Origin: CBDCWA01 sp965223255
GTDB taxonomy: Bacteria; Pseudomonadota; Alphaproteobacteria; Rhizobiales; Hyphomicrobiaceae
NCBI GenBank assembly: GCA_965223255.1
Contig: CBDCWA010000002.1
Coordinates: 310,001 to 374,000 of the forward strand
Length of the DNA stretch: 64,000 nt
Direction: 5' to 3'
Both the position numbers and the translations under genes were made by a program. This document shows, piece by piece, positions 34,494-43,985 of this stretch. Numbering within the stretch: the first letter of the stretch is position 1; each line of letters begins with the position of its first letter. A model generated the notes under the pieces. The model was not told the origin of the DNA. It worked only from the letters and a program-made list of their open reading frames with translations, and did no database searches.

Positions 34494-35384
34494 TTGGAAA
34501 CCTATCATCCCTTTCGATCGCAGGCAGCGAAACAGACCTATCTCGCATCTTACGACCAGAAGGCTCGGAGCTGGCCGGTCGCGTCAGAGACACAAATGGT
34601 CGGCACCTCCTTTGGTGACACGTGTGTTCGGATCCAGGGCCCCATCGATGGTCCGAAGCTTGTTCTTCTGCCCGGGGACTCGGAGAATTCACTGTCTTGG
34701 ATGCCGGCAATCGAGGCGTTGTCGGCAGAGCATAGGACCTATGTGCTTGACCACATCTATGACAATGGGCGCAGCATCTACACGAAAGAGCCTCGAAGCG
34801 CCAACGATTTTGTACAATGGTTGGAGGAGTTGTTCGTGGCGCTCGAACTGGAGCATCTCCGCCTCGTTGGCTACTCATATGGTGGCTGGCAGGTGGCGCT
34901 TTACGCACTTGCGCATCCGCACCGGCTTGAAAAGTTGGTCTTGATAGCTCCGTCTGCGACTGTATTGCCTCCATCGATTGGGCTTTTGATCCGGGCACTC
35001 GCCTACTATTTCATTCCTCTTCGCTTCGTTACCAAGACATATCTCTACTGGTACGGTCCTGATGCCGTGCAAAACATCCAGAACCGGTCCCGCATCGATG
35101 AAATGATCGAAGAATTGATGCTGGCAAGGAAATGCTTCAAGCGCCGAAAGTTCATACCGCCCACAGTTCTGACCGATCGAGACTGGCAAGAGTTGAAGAC
35201 CCCGACCTTGTTCCTGGTCGGGGAGGATGAGTTAACATATTCCGGAACCAAGGCCGTTGAGCGGTTGGCAGCCGTTGCGCCAACAGTAAATGCATTAATC
35301 GCTGCGGAAGCGGATCACTATTTGACTATCGTGAAACCCAAATGGGTTACTGACCAAGTACTGAAGTTTTTAAATGCGCCCTGA
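34494..35384 (+). CDS. Alpha/beta hydrolase
   Basis: This 296-residue single-domain alpha/beta hydrolase has the nucleophile elbow GYSYGGW near residue 125, an oxyanion-hole region LVLLPGDSENSLSW, the acid region LFLVGEDELTYS near 240 and the catalytic His in AEADHYL near 275. The start is a TTG at 34494 with only a weak AGG upstream, so the N-terminus is uncertain; the first in-frame ATG would cut 34 residues. It is transcribed with the preceding nitroreductase, 103 bp apart. Esterase, lactonase or C-C hydrolase activity is possible. Confidence 0.8.
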   Translation: METYHPFRSQAAKQTYLASYDQKARSWPVASETQMVGTSFGDTCVRIQGPIDGPKLVLLPGDSENSLSWMPAIEALSAEHRTYVLDHIYDNGRSIYTKEPRSANDFVQWLEELFVALELEHLRLVGYSYGGWQVALYALAHPHRLEKLVLIAPSATVLPPSIGLLIRALAYYFIPLRFVTKTYLYWYGPDAVQNIQNRSRIDEMIEELMLARKCFKRRKFIPPTVLTDRDWQELKTPTLFLVGEDELTYSGTKAVERLAAVAPTVNALIAAEADHYLTIVKPKWVTDQVLKFLNAP

Positions 35385-35551
35385 AAACAGGCTCGTGCCG
35401 GGATGCGAGCCAGCCGATCAGAACCTCAGGCGAAGCGGCGCATTCCCTCACCGCGAGACGCCCCGGCAACCCATGTTGATGCGTATCAACGCATTTCCAG
35501 TCTGATTTCGGCATGCTGTTATGATCGCCCCTACAGCCTGGAGGCAGAGAC

Positions 35552-36004
35552 ATGGACACGGCAATCCGTAAACAAGTCGTCTCGATCATTGACGATATTG
35601 ACGACCTGACGATCGCGACAGTTCGCGATGATGGCTATCCGCAGGCAACCACAGTTAGCTACGTCAACGATGGCTTGACGATCTATTTCGGAACGACTTC
35701 TGATTCACAGAAGGCGCGGAACATTGCGTCCAACAACAAGGTTTCGCTGACAATCAATCGGCCATACACGACCTGGGATGAAATTGAGGGCGTCTCCATC
35801 TCGGGAACGGCCGTCTTGATTACCGACAAGGCGGAGCAGGACAAGGTCGGCGCCCTGTTGTACAAGAAGTTCCCTCAGATCGAGAACTACACACCGCCAG
35901 ATTTGCCACCGGATGCGATGGTGCTTTTCCGCATTGAGCCGCAGTTCATTTCCCTGCTCGACTACCGTAAAGGCTTCGGCCACACCGAATTATTTCAACT
36001 CTAG
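35552..36004 (+). CDS. Pyridoxamine 5'-phosphate oxidase-like FMN-binding protein
   Basis: This 150-residue split-barrel flavin-binding protein has the PNPOx-like start LTIATVRDDGYPQATTVSYV and the typical IYFGTTSDSQKARNIASNNKVSLTI segment that contacts FMN or F420. Such proteins reduce or bind small heterocycles and are too short to be full PdxH. GGAGG lies upstream of the ATG. It ends 16 bp before the lactonase start, suggesting cotranscription. Confidence 0.82.
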   Translation: MDTAIRKQVVSIIDDIDDLTIATVRDDGYPQATTVSYVNDGLTIYFGTTSDSQKARNIASNNKVSLTINRPYTTWDEIEGVSISGTAVLITDKAEQDKVGALLYKKFPQIENYTPPDLPPDAMVLFRIEPQFISLLDYRKGFGHTELFQL

Positions 36005-36020
36005 AATTGGCGGAAGGCAA

Positions 36021-36920
36021 ATGCGTGAACAGTCCGGAAATGGCGGCTCCACAGATTCCGCATCTGACCTGACCATCCGCTCCGTCAGTGCGTTGTCCAG
36101 CGGTTCGGCTGAGGCCCATCCGGAGCATCAGCGCGGGACCTGGAAGCCCCAGTGGTTGTGGCTACTCACATCGCGCCGTTGGATGGACGTGCCCGTCAAT
36201 TTCTTTGTCATCGAGCACCGCGATGGTCTGGTCCTATTTGATACCGGTCTCGATCCGGCAATTGTCTCTGACCCGAATTATATTACGCACCCGGTCGGTC
36301 GGGTCCTGCTGAAAAGAATTTTCCGATTTCATATTGGCGAACAAGACCGGCTGGGCAGAAAGCTGCGTGATGCAGGTTTCCGTGCCGAAGACGTGAAGAA
36401 AGCCGTGATCTCGCATCTCCATTTCGACCATGTCGGCGGGATCGCGCAGATTCCCGAGGCCGAACTGATTGTGAGCAGGCAGGAATGGAACATACTTTCC
36501 GGCCCACGTCCGGAACGAGAGTGGATCTTGCGCGAGCACATCGAATTGCCAACAGCGAATTGGCGCCCGGTCGACTTCGTGCCGACTAATGATCCGTCGT
36601 TCGCTCCTTTCGAAGGCTGCTACGACGTAATGGGCGATGGCTCACTTATTCTGCTGCCGACGCCTGGTCATACACCGGGCTCAAGTTCGCTGCTCGTACG
36701 ATCACCGCAGCTGCCACCGATACTTCTAATCGGGGATCTCGCCTACAACGCCGACATGCTGATGGAGGACAAGGTCCCAGGCACGGGCGATGCGAAGCTG
36801 CTTCGCCAGTCGTATGCCAAGGTGCGTCAGCTGAAGCAAATGCTGCCGGAACTCGTACTCGTTCCATCGCACGATGCTACGGCATCGGAGGCGCTCAAAT
36901 CCATGCTGGCGAGCGTTTAG
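36021..36920 (+). CDS. Metallo-beta-lactamase-fold N-acyl homoserine lactonase-like hydrolase
   Basis: This 299-residue protein counts from the ATG at 36021 after GGAAGG; a longer frame from 35913 would overlap the preceding gene. The dinuclear zinc motif HLHFDH is at residues 132-137, with a further His217 in PGHTPGSSS and Asp239 in GDLAYNADM. The opening segment DGLVLFDTGLDPA is typical of the AttM/AiiA lactonase branch that opens the lactone ring of quorum-sensing signals. Related members hydrolyse other lactones, so signal quenching is likely but not certain. No LuxI or LuxR gene is in the window. Confidence 0.82.
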   Translation: MREQSGNGGSTDSASDLTIRSVSALSSGSAEAHPEHQRGTWKPQWLWLLTSRRWMDVPVNFFVIEHRDGLVLFDTGLDPAIVSDPNYITHPVGRVLLKRIFRFHIGEQDRLGRKLRDAGFRAEDVKKAVISHLHFDHVGGIAQIPEAELIVSRQEWNILSGPRPEREWILREHIELPTANWRPVDFVPTNDPSFAPFEGCYDVMGDGSLILLPTPGHTPGSSSLLVRSPQLPPILLIGDLAYNADMLMEDKVPGTGDAKLLRQSYAKVRQLKQMLPELVLVPSHDATASEALKSMLASV

Positions 36921-37097
36921 GAAGATGCGCTCACGATGGCCGACCGGATTTTGTCCTGGATTGTGTCAGCAAACAACCACTTGCACATTTCATCGGCCAG
37001 AAACGAGCGCTGATTGTGGGCCTATCAGCCATTGTTGCAAATGTCCGCCAAAAAGTCAGTCAAAACTCGCAAAATGCTCTGCGTTGGCGCCAATTGG

Positions 37098-38075
37098 CTA
37101 TTGTCCAATCGTTACCGCGATCTTCCCCTTGTGTTGGCCGGTGCCAAAGTAGGCGAGTGCTTCGGGGACTTCTTCAAGCGGGTAGGTCCTGTCAATGATC
37201 GTGACAAGCTGCCCGGATTCGAGCAAGCTTGCGAGGTCGGCCAACCCTTTGTTTGGCCCCTCGGCGACAAGTCGCAGCCGCCTCGTCTCGCCCGTGAGCT
37301 TGCCGAGAGCGCTGTGGAACCACATCTGGGGAATACGCTTCATCTGTGCACCGACCACGGCGTAGGTTCCGCCAGGCTTCAGCGCGCGCTTGATGGAGGA
37401 CATCGGCCGCGTGCCCTGGCAGTCAACAATTAAGTCGTAGCTATTGCCGGTTGAGGTGAAGTCCCGCTGCCGATAGTCGATGACATGATCGGCGCCGGCG
37501 TTGCGAACCACTTCGAGCTTGTGGGCGGCATCAACGCCGGTAACCTCGGCACCGAAGAGCTTGGCCAGTTGGATCGCGAATGTACCAACCCCGCCGCCAG
37601 CGCCGTTAATAAGAATTGCGTCGCCAGGGATTATCTGCTCGACCCGCCGCAGTGCCTGAAGCGCGAGGACGCCGGCCTGTGGCACGCTGGCTGCCTGCTC
37701 GAACGTCACGTTTCCGGGCTTGCGCTCGACAGCGGTTTCCCCGATGCAGGCAAATTCGGCGAAGCCGCCCCACTTGTCCCAAAGATCAACGAACACTTCA
37801 TCATCCGGCTGAAACCGCGTGACGTCATGACCTACAGCCTCCACAGTACCGGCAATGTCGGCTCCCAGTCGCTGCTTGCCGCGCTTCGGCTTGAACAAGC
37901 CGAACATGAGGCGATTGATGAACGGTGTACCGTTAAAATATTCCCAGTCCCATGAATTGATCGACGATGCATGAATGCGCACCAGCAGTTCATTTGCTCC
38001 TGGCTCGGGCCGAGGCACGTCTATTAATTCCAGCGCCTCGGGTGAACCATATCGTGTGAAGACAATCGCTTTCAT
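37098..38075 (-). CDS. Zinc-independent MDR oxidoreductase (quinone-reductase-like), copy 1
   Basis: This 325-residue medium-chain reductase has a GroES-like N-domain with LVRIHASSINSWDWEYFNG and a Rossmann domain with GAGGGVGTFAIQLAK near 155-169. The zinc-binding cysteines of alcohol dehydrogenases are missing. It would reduce a quinone or enone with NADPH. It is divergent from a second MDR gene, with 130 bp between the starts, an arrangement often controlled from one operator, though none is evident here. Confidence 0.85.
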   Translation of the reverse strand: MKAIVFTRYGSPEALELIDVPRPEPGANELLVRIHASSINSWDWEYFNGTPFINRLMFGLFKPKRGKQRLGADIAGTVEAVGHDVTRFQPDDEVFVDLWDKWGGFAEFACIGETAVERKPGNVTFEQAASVPQAGVLALQALRRVEQIIPGDAILINGAGGGVGTFAIQLAKLFGAEVTGVDAAHKLEVVRNAGADHVIDYRQRDFTSTGNSYDLIVDCQGTRPMSSIKRALKPGGTYAVVGAQMKRIPQMWFHSALGKLTGETRRLRLVAEGPNKGLADLASLLESGQLVTIIDRTYPLEEVPEALAYFGTGQHKGKIAVTIGQ

Positions 38076-38205
38076 GCATATCTTTCCGGTCCTAAATGCC
38101 GTCGTATACAGTCTACATGTCTAGAATCCCACAACACTTGCTTGGGATCAAAGGGGTCAATGCCGAAGTACGTTTGGTTTAAGTCTCTCGGAGGTCAGTC
38201 GAACA

Positions 38206-39171
38206 ATGCGGGCAGCAGTCAGTGCGAGGTATGGATCACCGGACGTCATTGAGGTTCGTGATGTCCCGAAACCTGTTCCCGAAGCAGGTGAGATCCTCAT
38301 CAAGGTCAGGGCCACGACGGTCAGTCGGACTGACTGCGGCATGCTGGAGCCGCATCCGTTCTTCATTCGCATGACGGAGGGGCTGTTCCGACCCAAACAC
38401 AAGATCCTGGGCATGGATTTCGCCGGCACGGTCGAAAGCGTCGGCTTCAATGTTACAGCATACGCGGCCGGCGATCGTGTATTCGGCATGTCGCCCGAGA
38501 CCTTTGGCGCCCACGCCGAGTACATATGTATCCCTCAGAATGGACAGATTTCCCACATGCCGCCTGATGGGGCGTTCAACGAGGCCGTCGTCTGCGAAGG
38601 TGCGTGGTATGCCGACACCAATTTGCGCTGGCTCGGCTTAGGAGCCGGACAGAACATTTTAATCTATGGGGCATCCGGCGCAATCGGCGTGGCGGCGGTA
38701 CAGCTCGCCAAGGACCGCGGCGCGACGGTGACGGCGGTCGTGGGTGCCCGCCACCTGGAGTTGGCCGCCACCCTCGGAGCGAACCGGGTGATCGACTACA
38801 CGGCCGAAGATTTTACGCGGATCGACGACACGTTCGATGCCGTCTTCGATGCGGTCGGAAAGACGACTTATGGACAATGTCGCAGGCTGATGAAGCCGAC
38901 AGCCCGCTTTACCGCAACGGACCTTGGACCCTGGTGGCAGAACATCTGGCTTTCGGTTTGGCATCGCCTTACCCGCAGCCGGCGTGTCAACATACCGTTC
39001 CCGGTGTCTCGTCAGGACTTCGTCGACGACATGAGTAAGCTTATGAAGAGCGGCGCGCTCCGAGCCGTGGTCGACCGCATCTATCCCCTTGAGGCCATCG
39101 CCGAGGCCTATCGCTACGTGGCTCAAGGTCAGAAGACCGGGATTGTGGTTATTGACTTGGGGTCAAATTGA
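38206..39171 (+). CDS. Zinc-independent MDR oxidoreductase (quinone-reductase-like), copy 2
   Basis: This 321-residue paralogue of the divergent neighbour keeps the GroES-like domain (ILIKVRATTVSRTDCGM) and the dinucleotide motif GASGAIGVAAVQLAK near 151-165, again without structural or catalytic zinc ligands. GGAGG lies ten bases before the ATG. The two copies are similar across the full length but diverged, so they probably differ in substrate. Confidence 0.85.
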   Translation: MRAAVSARYGSPDVIEVRDVPKPVPEAGEILIKVRATTVSRTDCGMLEPHPFFIRMTEGLFRPKHKILGMDFAGTVESVGFNVTAYAAGDRVFGMSPETFGAHAEYICIPQNGQISHMPPDGAFNEAVVCEGAWYADTNLRWLGLGAGQNILIYGASGAIGVAAVQLAKDRGATVTAVVGARHLELAATLGANRVIDYTAEDFTRIDDTFDAVFDAVGKTTYGQCRRLMKPTARFTATDLGPWWQNIWLSVWHRLTRSRRVNIPFPVSRQDFVDDMSKLMKSGALRAVVDRIYPLEAIAEAYRYVAQGQKTGIVVIDLGSN

Positions 39172-39789
39172 GAGTTGGCGCGTAAGCACAAACGATTGGC
39201 GCACGGTTAACTTGGAATGGACCCAAGAGATCGTCATTTCGATCAAGCAGGCTATCCGAAGTCAGAAGACCGTTATTGGACAACGCTACGTTGCTGCGTT
39301 GCAGCACCTCAACCCAATGCCGCTTCCGCTTTTGCGACTGAGCTTGGATGACGCAATCGGAGCATGCTGCACCTGCTCGCGCCCGCAGGCTGCCAAAGGC
39401 GGACCTGAGCCGAATCTCGAAAACGAACGTTTTGCGGACGAACGTGTTGTATGGTGCGCGCCGGCCCAAAATGGCGCGAAGCAAAGATTTTGGGATATTT
39501 CAAGGCCAAAAAATGCAGCAAGAAACGAAGTTGTCAGCCGGCTATAGTGACAGCCCGCAATCCTGGAGCACCTTGTCTATTCTGGACGCAACCCATATCG
39601 GCATGAACTGGTAACAGACCGCCGACATTTGCGGAGCCTTCGCAATCAACTCTGGGCGCGAACTTGATTGCCACACGCGCTAGCCGGGGTTAGGCTGATT
39701 AATGCGGGTGCCATTGCGCCTGCAGGATTTCGAAAGTTGCGTGCACTCGTGCTTATCCCGGGTGATCTGCATGCTGCAGGAGGGTTGAA
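39172..39789. other. 618-bp intergenic stretch at the start of region 4
   Basis: No credible gene is seen; a 111-codon minus-strand frame (39149-39484) overlaps the MDR gene end and lacks family features. GGAGGG precedes the ATG at 39790. The promoter of the amidohydrolase operon must lie here. Confidence 0.45.
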
Positions 39790-41505
39790 ATGTCTTACGA
39801 TCTCGTAATTAAGAATGGTTTGGTCGTGGATGGTTCCGGTCTTCCAGGCATTTCAACAGACATTGCCGTTGCCGACGGACGTATTGCCAAGGTTGGCACG
39901 TTAAACGGTGAGACCGCCAAGCAGACAATCGACGCCGAGGGTCATGTCGTGACACCCGGGTTCATCGATGGCCACACACATATGGACGCGCAGATTTTTT
40001 GGGACCATATCGGCAGCAACTCGTGCTGGCATGGTGTGACATCTGTCGTGATGGGAAACTGTGGTTTCACGCTCGCGCCTTGCGCCGAAAAAGACAAGGA
40101 CCTGGTGCTGCACAATCTTGAGCGCGCCGAAGACATACCACCGGAAGCGATGAAGGCTGGCATCCCCTGGTCCTGGGAAACCTTTGGCGAATTCTTCGAT
40201 GCTCTCGACAAACTTCCAAAGGGACTTAACTACGCAAGCTTCGTCGGACATTCCGCTCTTCGGACGCAGGCCATGGGCGCTCGGGCCATGGAAGAGGCGG
40301 CGAGCGATGATGATCTGAAGACAATGCAGAACAGCCTGAAGGAAAGTCTGCGTGCCGGCGCCATCGGCCTCTCTACGTCGCGCACATCTTCGCATCGCAC
40401 TCCCGAAGGCAAGCCTGTCGCCAGCCGGCTCGCCGACTTCGACGAACTTTACGAGTTGGCAAGAGTGATGAGCCGCCTTGGCCACGGTATCATGCAGCTT
40501 GCGCGCGAGAATGTTATCGACGATCCTGAAAAGCGCCACCAGGAATATGACGAGGTCAAGCGCCTTGCACTCGACGCCGGCCTACCAGTGACATTCGGTA
40601 ACACGTGGTTCCGCAATACCCATCCAGATCTGTGGCGCACCCAGGTGCAGATGGTTGATGAGATCGTCGCAGCAGGTGGCAAGGCAATGATGCAAGGCAC
40701 CGCCACCTGGAATTGCTCGCTGCGCTCGTTTGAGACGATGACCCCCTATGACATGCTACCTGCCTGGAAGCCTTTCCGCGCCCTCCCCCTCGGGGAACAG
40801 GAACGCACACTACGTGACCCCGAAGCGCGCGCAGCACTTGTCGCGGCGGTCAACGCGCACAAGCACAATCCTGACCCTTCGCTTCCGAATGCCCTGCAGC
40901 GTCCAGTGGACTGGGACTGGGTATTTCCCTACGATCGCCCGCTTCCGCCATACCGCACCGTTGCAGAGATTGCGGCCGAACGCGGCGTAGAACCTATCGA
41001 CGCCTTCATCGATCTCGCATTGGAGGCAAATTTGAAACTCTTCTTCATCCAACCAAGTTTTAATCAGAACCAGGACGTGGTACTTGCAATGTTGCGCCAT
41101 CCAAATACCTGCGTGACCTTCTCGGATGCGGGCGCCCATGTCGCGACTAGCCTCAATCCAATCCATGGCCATCTGCTCGGTCATTGGGTGAGAAATGAGA
41201 ATGCGATTACTCTCGAGGAGGCGGTCCGAAAAATCACGTTTGACATCGCAAAGTTTTGGGGCCTTCAACAGCGCGGTTGGTTGCACGAGGGTTACCACGC
41301 CGACATAGCAATTTTTGATCCCAACACAATTTCACCAAGTATGCCCGAACTGGTCTACGATCTACCTGCGGGTGCACCGCGCATTCTGCAGAAGACCGAA
41401 GCCATAAAGGCAACGATCGTCAACGGTGAATTATTTATGCGCGATAACCAGCACACTGGAGCCTACTCAGGCCGGCTATTGCGGGGGCCGTTGGCGCAGA
41501 ATTGA
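39790..41505 (+). CDS. D-aminoacylase-type amidohydrolase
   Basis: This 571-residue metal-dependent amidohydrolase belongs to the N-acyl-D-amino-acid deacylase group. It has an N-terminal beta-sandwich (VIKNGLVVDGSG), the metal motif GHTHMD (His62, His64), Cys91 in GNCGF (the D-aminoacylase metal-bridging cysteine), and the late Asp in TFSDAGAHVA. The C-terminal sandwich closes with IFDPNTI. It hydrolyses amide bonds of N-acylated or cyclic compounds. It leads a three-gene operon. The length exceeds classical D-aminoacylases (about 480) and matches a large untested subgroup annotated in catabolic clusters. Confidence 0.85.
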   Translation: MSYDLVIKNGLVVDGSGLPGISTDIAVADGRIAKVGTLNGETAKQTIDAEGHVVTPGFIDGHTHMDAQIFWDHIGSNSCWHGVTSVVMGNCGFTLAPCAEKDKDLVLHNLERAEDIPPEAMKAGIPWSWETFGEFFDALDKLPKGLNYASFVGHSALRTQAMGARAMEEAASDDDLKTMQNSLKESLRAGAIGLSTSRTSSHRTPEGKPVASRLADFDELYELARVMSRLGHGIMQLARENVIDDPEKRHQEYDEVKRLALDAGLPVTFGNTWFRNTHPDLWRTQVQMVDEIVAAGGKAMMQGTATWNCSLRSFETMTPYDMLPAWKPFRALPLGEQERTLRDPEARAALVAAVNAHKHNPDPSLPNALQRPVDWDWVFPYDRPLPPYRTVAEIAAERGVEPIDAFIDLALEANLKLFFIQPSFNQNQDVVLAMLRHPNTCVTFSDAGAHVATSLNPIHGHLLGHWVRNENAITLEEAVRKITFDIAKFWGLQQRGWLHEGYHADIAIFDPNTISPSMPELVYDLPAGAPRILQKTEAIKATIVNGELFMRDNQHTGAYSGRLLRGPLAQN

Positions 41506-41510
41506 CAATC

Positions 41511-41538
41511 CCCCCGGCGGTGAACCCCCGGCGGTGAA
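41511..41538 (+). repeat. 14-bp tandem duplication
   Basis: The unit CCCCCGGCGGTGAA occurs twice head to tail between the two amidohydrolase genes. It probably arose by slippage. Confidence 0.7.
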
Positions 41539-41565
41539 GGCTGCAGGCATAATATGGAGGCAGCA

Positions 41566-42606
41566 ATGGCAAAGATACCGGTGATCGATGCCGACGGTCA
41601 CATCATGGAGCGAACCGACGAGATCAAGAAATACTTGGACAGCAAGTATGCAAGCCGGCCAACCAGCTTATGGCCCGGTGGCCAGCCTTGGGATACCGAA
41701 CTCTCGGGCAAACTCGAGCTACCCTACGGTTACAGTCGCGAACTCGTCGCGAAGGAACAGGTGGCGATCTGGAACCGCATATGTGAGGAGCACGAGATTG
41801 CCAGGGTTATCCTTTTTCCAACCGGCTCGGGCAACATGGCAAAACTGCAGGAACCGGAATTTTGTGCTGCTGTCTGCCGCGCTGCCAACCGACACTTTGC
41901 AGAGGATTATCTAACGGACCGCCTGCATCCGATGGGCGTTCTCCCGATGCGGGACCCAGAGGCGGCAGCACGCGAGCTTGAATATGCTGCCGGGCTCGGC
42001 CTCAAAGGGTTTGAGGTCCTCACGGATGGTCTGCCCTTTGGTCTTGGCGATTCTTTCTACGATCCTGTCTATGAGGCGGCCGTCAGGCATGACGTCACCA
42101 TCGGTATACATGGCACACGTCACTGGTCGCACGAGTGGGGTGGCAACAAGCTCAGGTCGTTTGCAGAAGTACATGCCTATGCATTCACGGCAGGAATGCT
42201 CTGCAATTTCACTTCGGTTATTTGCCAGGGATTGCCCAACCGTTTTCCAAATCTCCGAATGGCCTTCTTAGAGGTTGGCGCAACCTGGCTGCCTTACTAC
42301 TTAGACCGCCTAGACGAGCACTATGAAAAGCGCTCGGAAGAAGTTCCTAATTTGACGGAGAAGCCATCTGACACGTTCAAGGCATCAAAGCTTAAAGTCT
42401 CTATTGAGGGTAAAGAGTCGCTTCTGCGCGCAACGATCGACTATGTCGGGATCGAACATCTGATCTATGCGACGGATGTGCCCCATTGGGACGGTGAGTT
42501 TCCGGAAAATCTTGAGGAGATCCGCAATACTAACGAACTCAACGATGCTGAAAAGACGGCAATTCTTCATGATAACGCGGCTCAGCTCTTCGGGCTTGCG
42601 GCATGA
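41566..42606 (+). CDS. Amidohydrolase_2 family protein
   Basis: This 346-residue TIM-barrel amidohydrolase or decarboxylase is of the amidohydrolase_2 (ACMSD-like) family. I chose the ATG at 41566 because GGAGG at 41556-41560 serves it; the ATG at 41554 overlaps that site. The opening PVIDADGHIME matches the family, although the metal motif reads D-x-D-x-x-H rather than HxH. A His in GIHGTRHWSHEW and the final Asp in YATDVPHWD are present. Family members decarboxylate aromatic acids or hydrolyse lactones. It lies in an operon with the D-aminoacylase-type protein and a cupin. Confidence 0.82.
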   Translation: MAKIPVIDADGHIMERTDEIKKYLDSKYASRPTSLWPGGQPWDTELSGKLELPYGYSRELVAKEQVAIWNRICEEHEIARVILFPTGSGNMAKLQEPEFCAAVCRAANRHFAEDYLTDRLHPMGVLPMRDPEAAARELEYAAGLGLKGFEVLTDGLPFGLGDSFYDPVYEAAVRHDVTIGIHGTRHWSHEWGGNKLRSFAEVHAYAFTAGMLCNFTSVICQGLPNRFPNLRMAFLEVGATWLPYYLDRLDEHYEKRSEEVPNLTEKPSDTFKASKLKVSIEGKESLLRATIDYVGIEHLIYATDVPHWDGEFPENLEEIRNTNELNDAEKTAILHDNAAQLFGLAA

Positions 42607-42705
42607 CTTGCACCTATTTTGCAGAGCGAAGGTACGCCATTGTTTCGTTTACGGCATCTGAGCAGTGATCAAACAATCAAAATAGTAAAAGTGGAGGATG
42701 TATCG

Positions 42706-43107
42706 ATGGCCATTGAGATTGTAGACGTTGTTGGTCTTGCTCATGAACTCAAGAAGCGTCAGGTGATCATGGATACCCGGCGCATGCACGCCTGGATGCA
42801 CTATTACCCCAATCCGGGCGATCACGATGAGCTGCACTGTCATCCGGGCGATCAGACTTTTCTGCTATTGGAAGGGGAATGCACGATGAGCTTTCCTGAT
42901 GGCAATTCGTCGGTGCTGAAGCCTGGCATGGTCGCGCTGATCGAGGGCGGCTCCTTTTACCGGTTGGAGAATACAGGAGAAGGGCCGATGGTCCTTATGG
43001 GCACGCGCACCGGTCCGAACAGTGAAAACAAGCACATCGATTACGTGACCCGAAAAGATATTCGCGCGGAAAGGCGCAGTCGACATGCGCGGTCAGCAGG
43101 CAACTAA
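42706..43107 (+). CDS. Small cupin protein
   Basis: This 133-residue single-domain cupin counts from the ATG at 42706, eight bases after GGAGG; the frame is open to 42619. The first cupin motif is ELHCHPGDQTFLLLEGECTM, with two His and a Glu as likely metal ligands, and the second motif lies around LIEGGSFYRLENTGEGPM without the usual His. It could bind metal and act as a dioxygenase, isomerase or decarboxylase. Last gene of the operon with two amidohydrolases. Resembles 3-hydroxyanthranilate-dioxygenase-like small cupins in size, but I do not assign that function. Confidence 0.75.
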   Translation: MAIEIVDVVGLAHELKKRQVIMDTRRMHAWMHYYPNPGDHDELHCHPGDQTFLLLEGECTMSFPDGNSSVLKPGMVALIEGGSFYRLENTGEGPMVLMGTRTGPNSENKHIDYVTRKDIRAERRSRHARSAGN

Positions 43108-43305
43108 CTGACCACGCCCCAATAGCCGCGCCATCGAAGTCAGGCTAAAGCTGACAAGGATTTTGCTGTTTGCGCAGCCAGTCTAAGAATTTCGATCAGC
43201 AATAATTGAGGTCAGCTTCTGATGCTTTGGACGGCTCCTCCCACCGGCATCTAGGTGCCAAGATGGTTGCTGTTGTTGAAGTGACCATCAAAAGAGGAGC
43301 CGGCC

Positions 43306-43985
43306 ATGAAAGTGATTACCACGATTGGACTGGATATAGCCAAGTCCGTTTTTCAGGTTCATGCCGTGAATGCCGGGGGCAAAGCGGTTGTCCGTCGGCA
43401 ACTCAGACGCAGTCGCGTTTTGGCGGTCTTTTCGAAACTGCCATCGTGTCTTGTCGGCATAGAAGCCTGTGCGACATCTCATCATTGGGCACGCGAGCTG
43501 ATCAAGCTTGGGCATACTGTTCGATCGATCCCGCCCGCTTATGTGAAGCCGTACGTGAAGCGACAGAAGAATGATGCCGCAGATGCCGAGGCGATCTGTG
43601 AAGCTGTGCGGCGGCCCAATATACGCTTCGTTCCGACCAAGACGTCAGATCAGCAATCTTGCTTGATGCTTCACCGCACCCGGCATCTGCTTGTCCGCCA
43701 GCGCACCGCCATCAGTAATACGATCCGCGCTCACATGGCGGAGTTAGGCATTGTGGCGCCGGTTGGACACAGAGGTGTTGATCGGCTTCTCGAAATAGCT
43801 GCGGATACGACAGATAATCGTGTTCCGGCAGCTGTGCGAGAGTGTCTGAAGGCGCTAGGTCAACAACTTCAATTGCTCAAAGCTCAGATCTTGGATCTTG
43901 ATCGCCGTATTATGGCCTGGCATCGATCGAATGAGTTGAGCCGCCGCTTAGATGACTTGCCGGGTGTCGGCCCAGCGTTGGCGAC
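43306..43985 (+). mobile_element. IS110-family transposase, 3'-truncated
   Basis: The N-terminal DEDD-type domain is clear: TIGLDIAKSVFQVHAV at the start, then GIEACATSHHWAREL, YVKPYVKRQKNDAADAEAI and FVPTKTSDQQ. The frame continues into the LPGVGPALATA segment that opens the C-terminal Tnp domain and then runs out by 44070, giving 254 codons where family members have about 330-400. The catalytic Ser region is missing, so it is inactive. The 43200-43305 segment is the probable left end, the place where IS110 elements encode their bridge RNA; I cannot confirm one here. Confidence 0.75.

Noticed and set aside
35913..36020. Extended N-terminus of the lactonase-like protein
   Set aside because: The extension would lie inside the PNPOx-like gene; GGAAGG before the ATG at 36021 fits better.
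39149..39484. 111-codon minus-strand frame
   Set aside because: It overlaps the MDR gene end and has no recognisable features.
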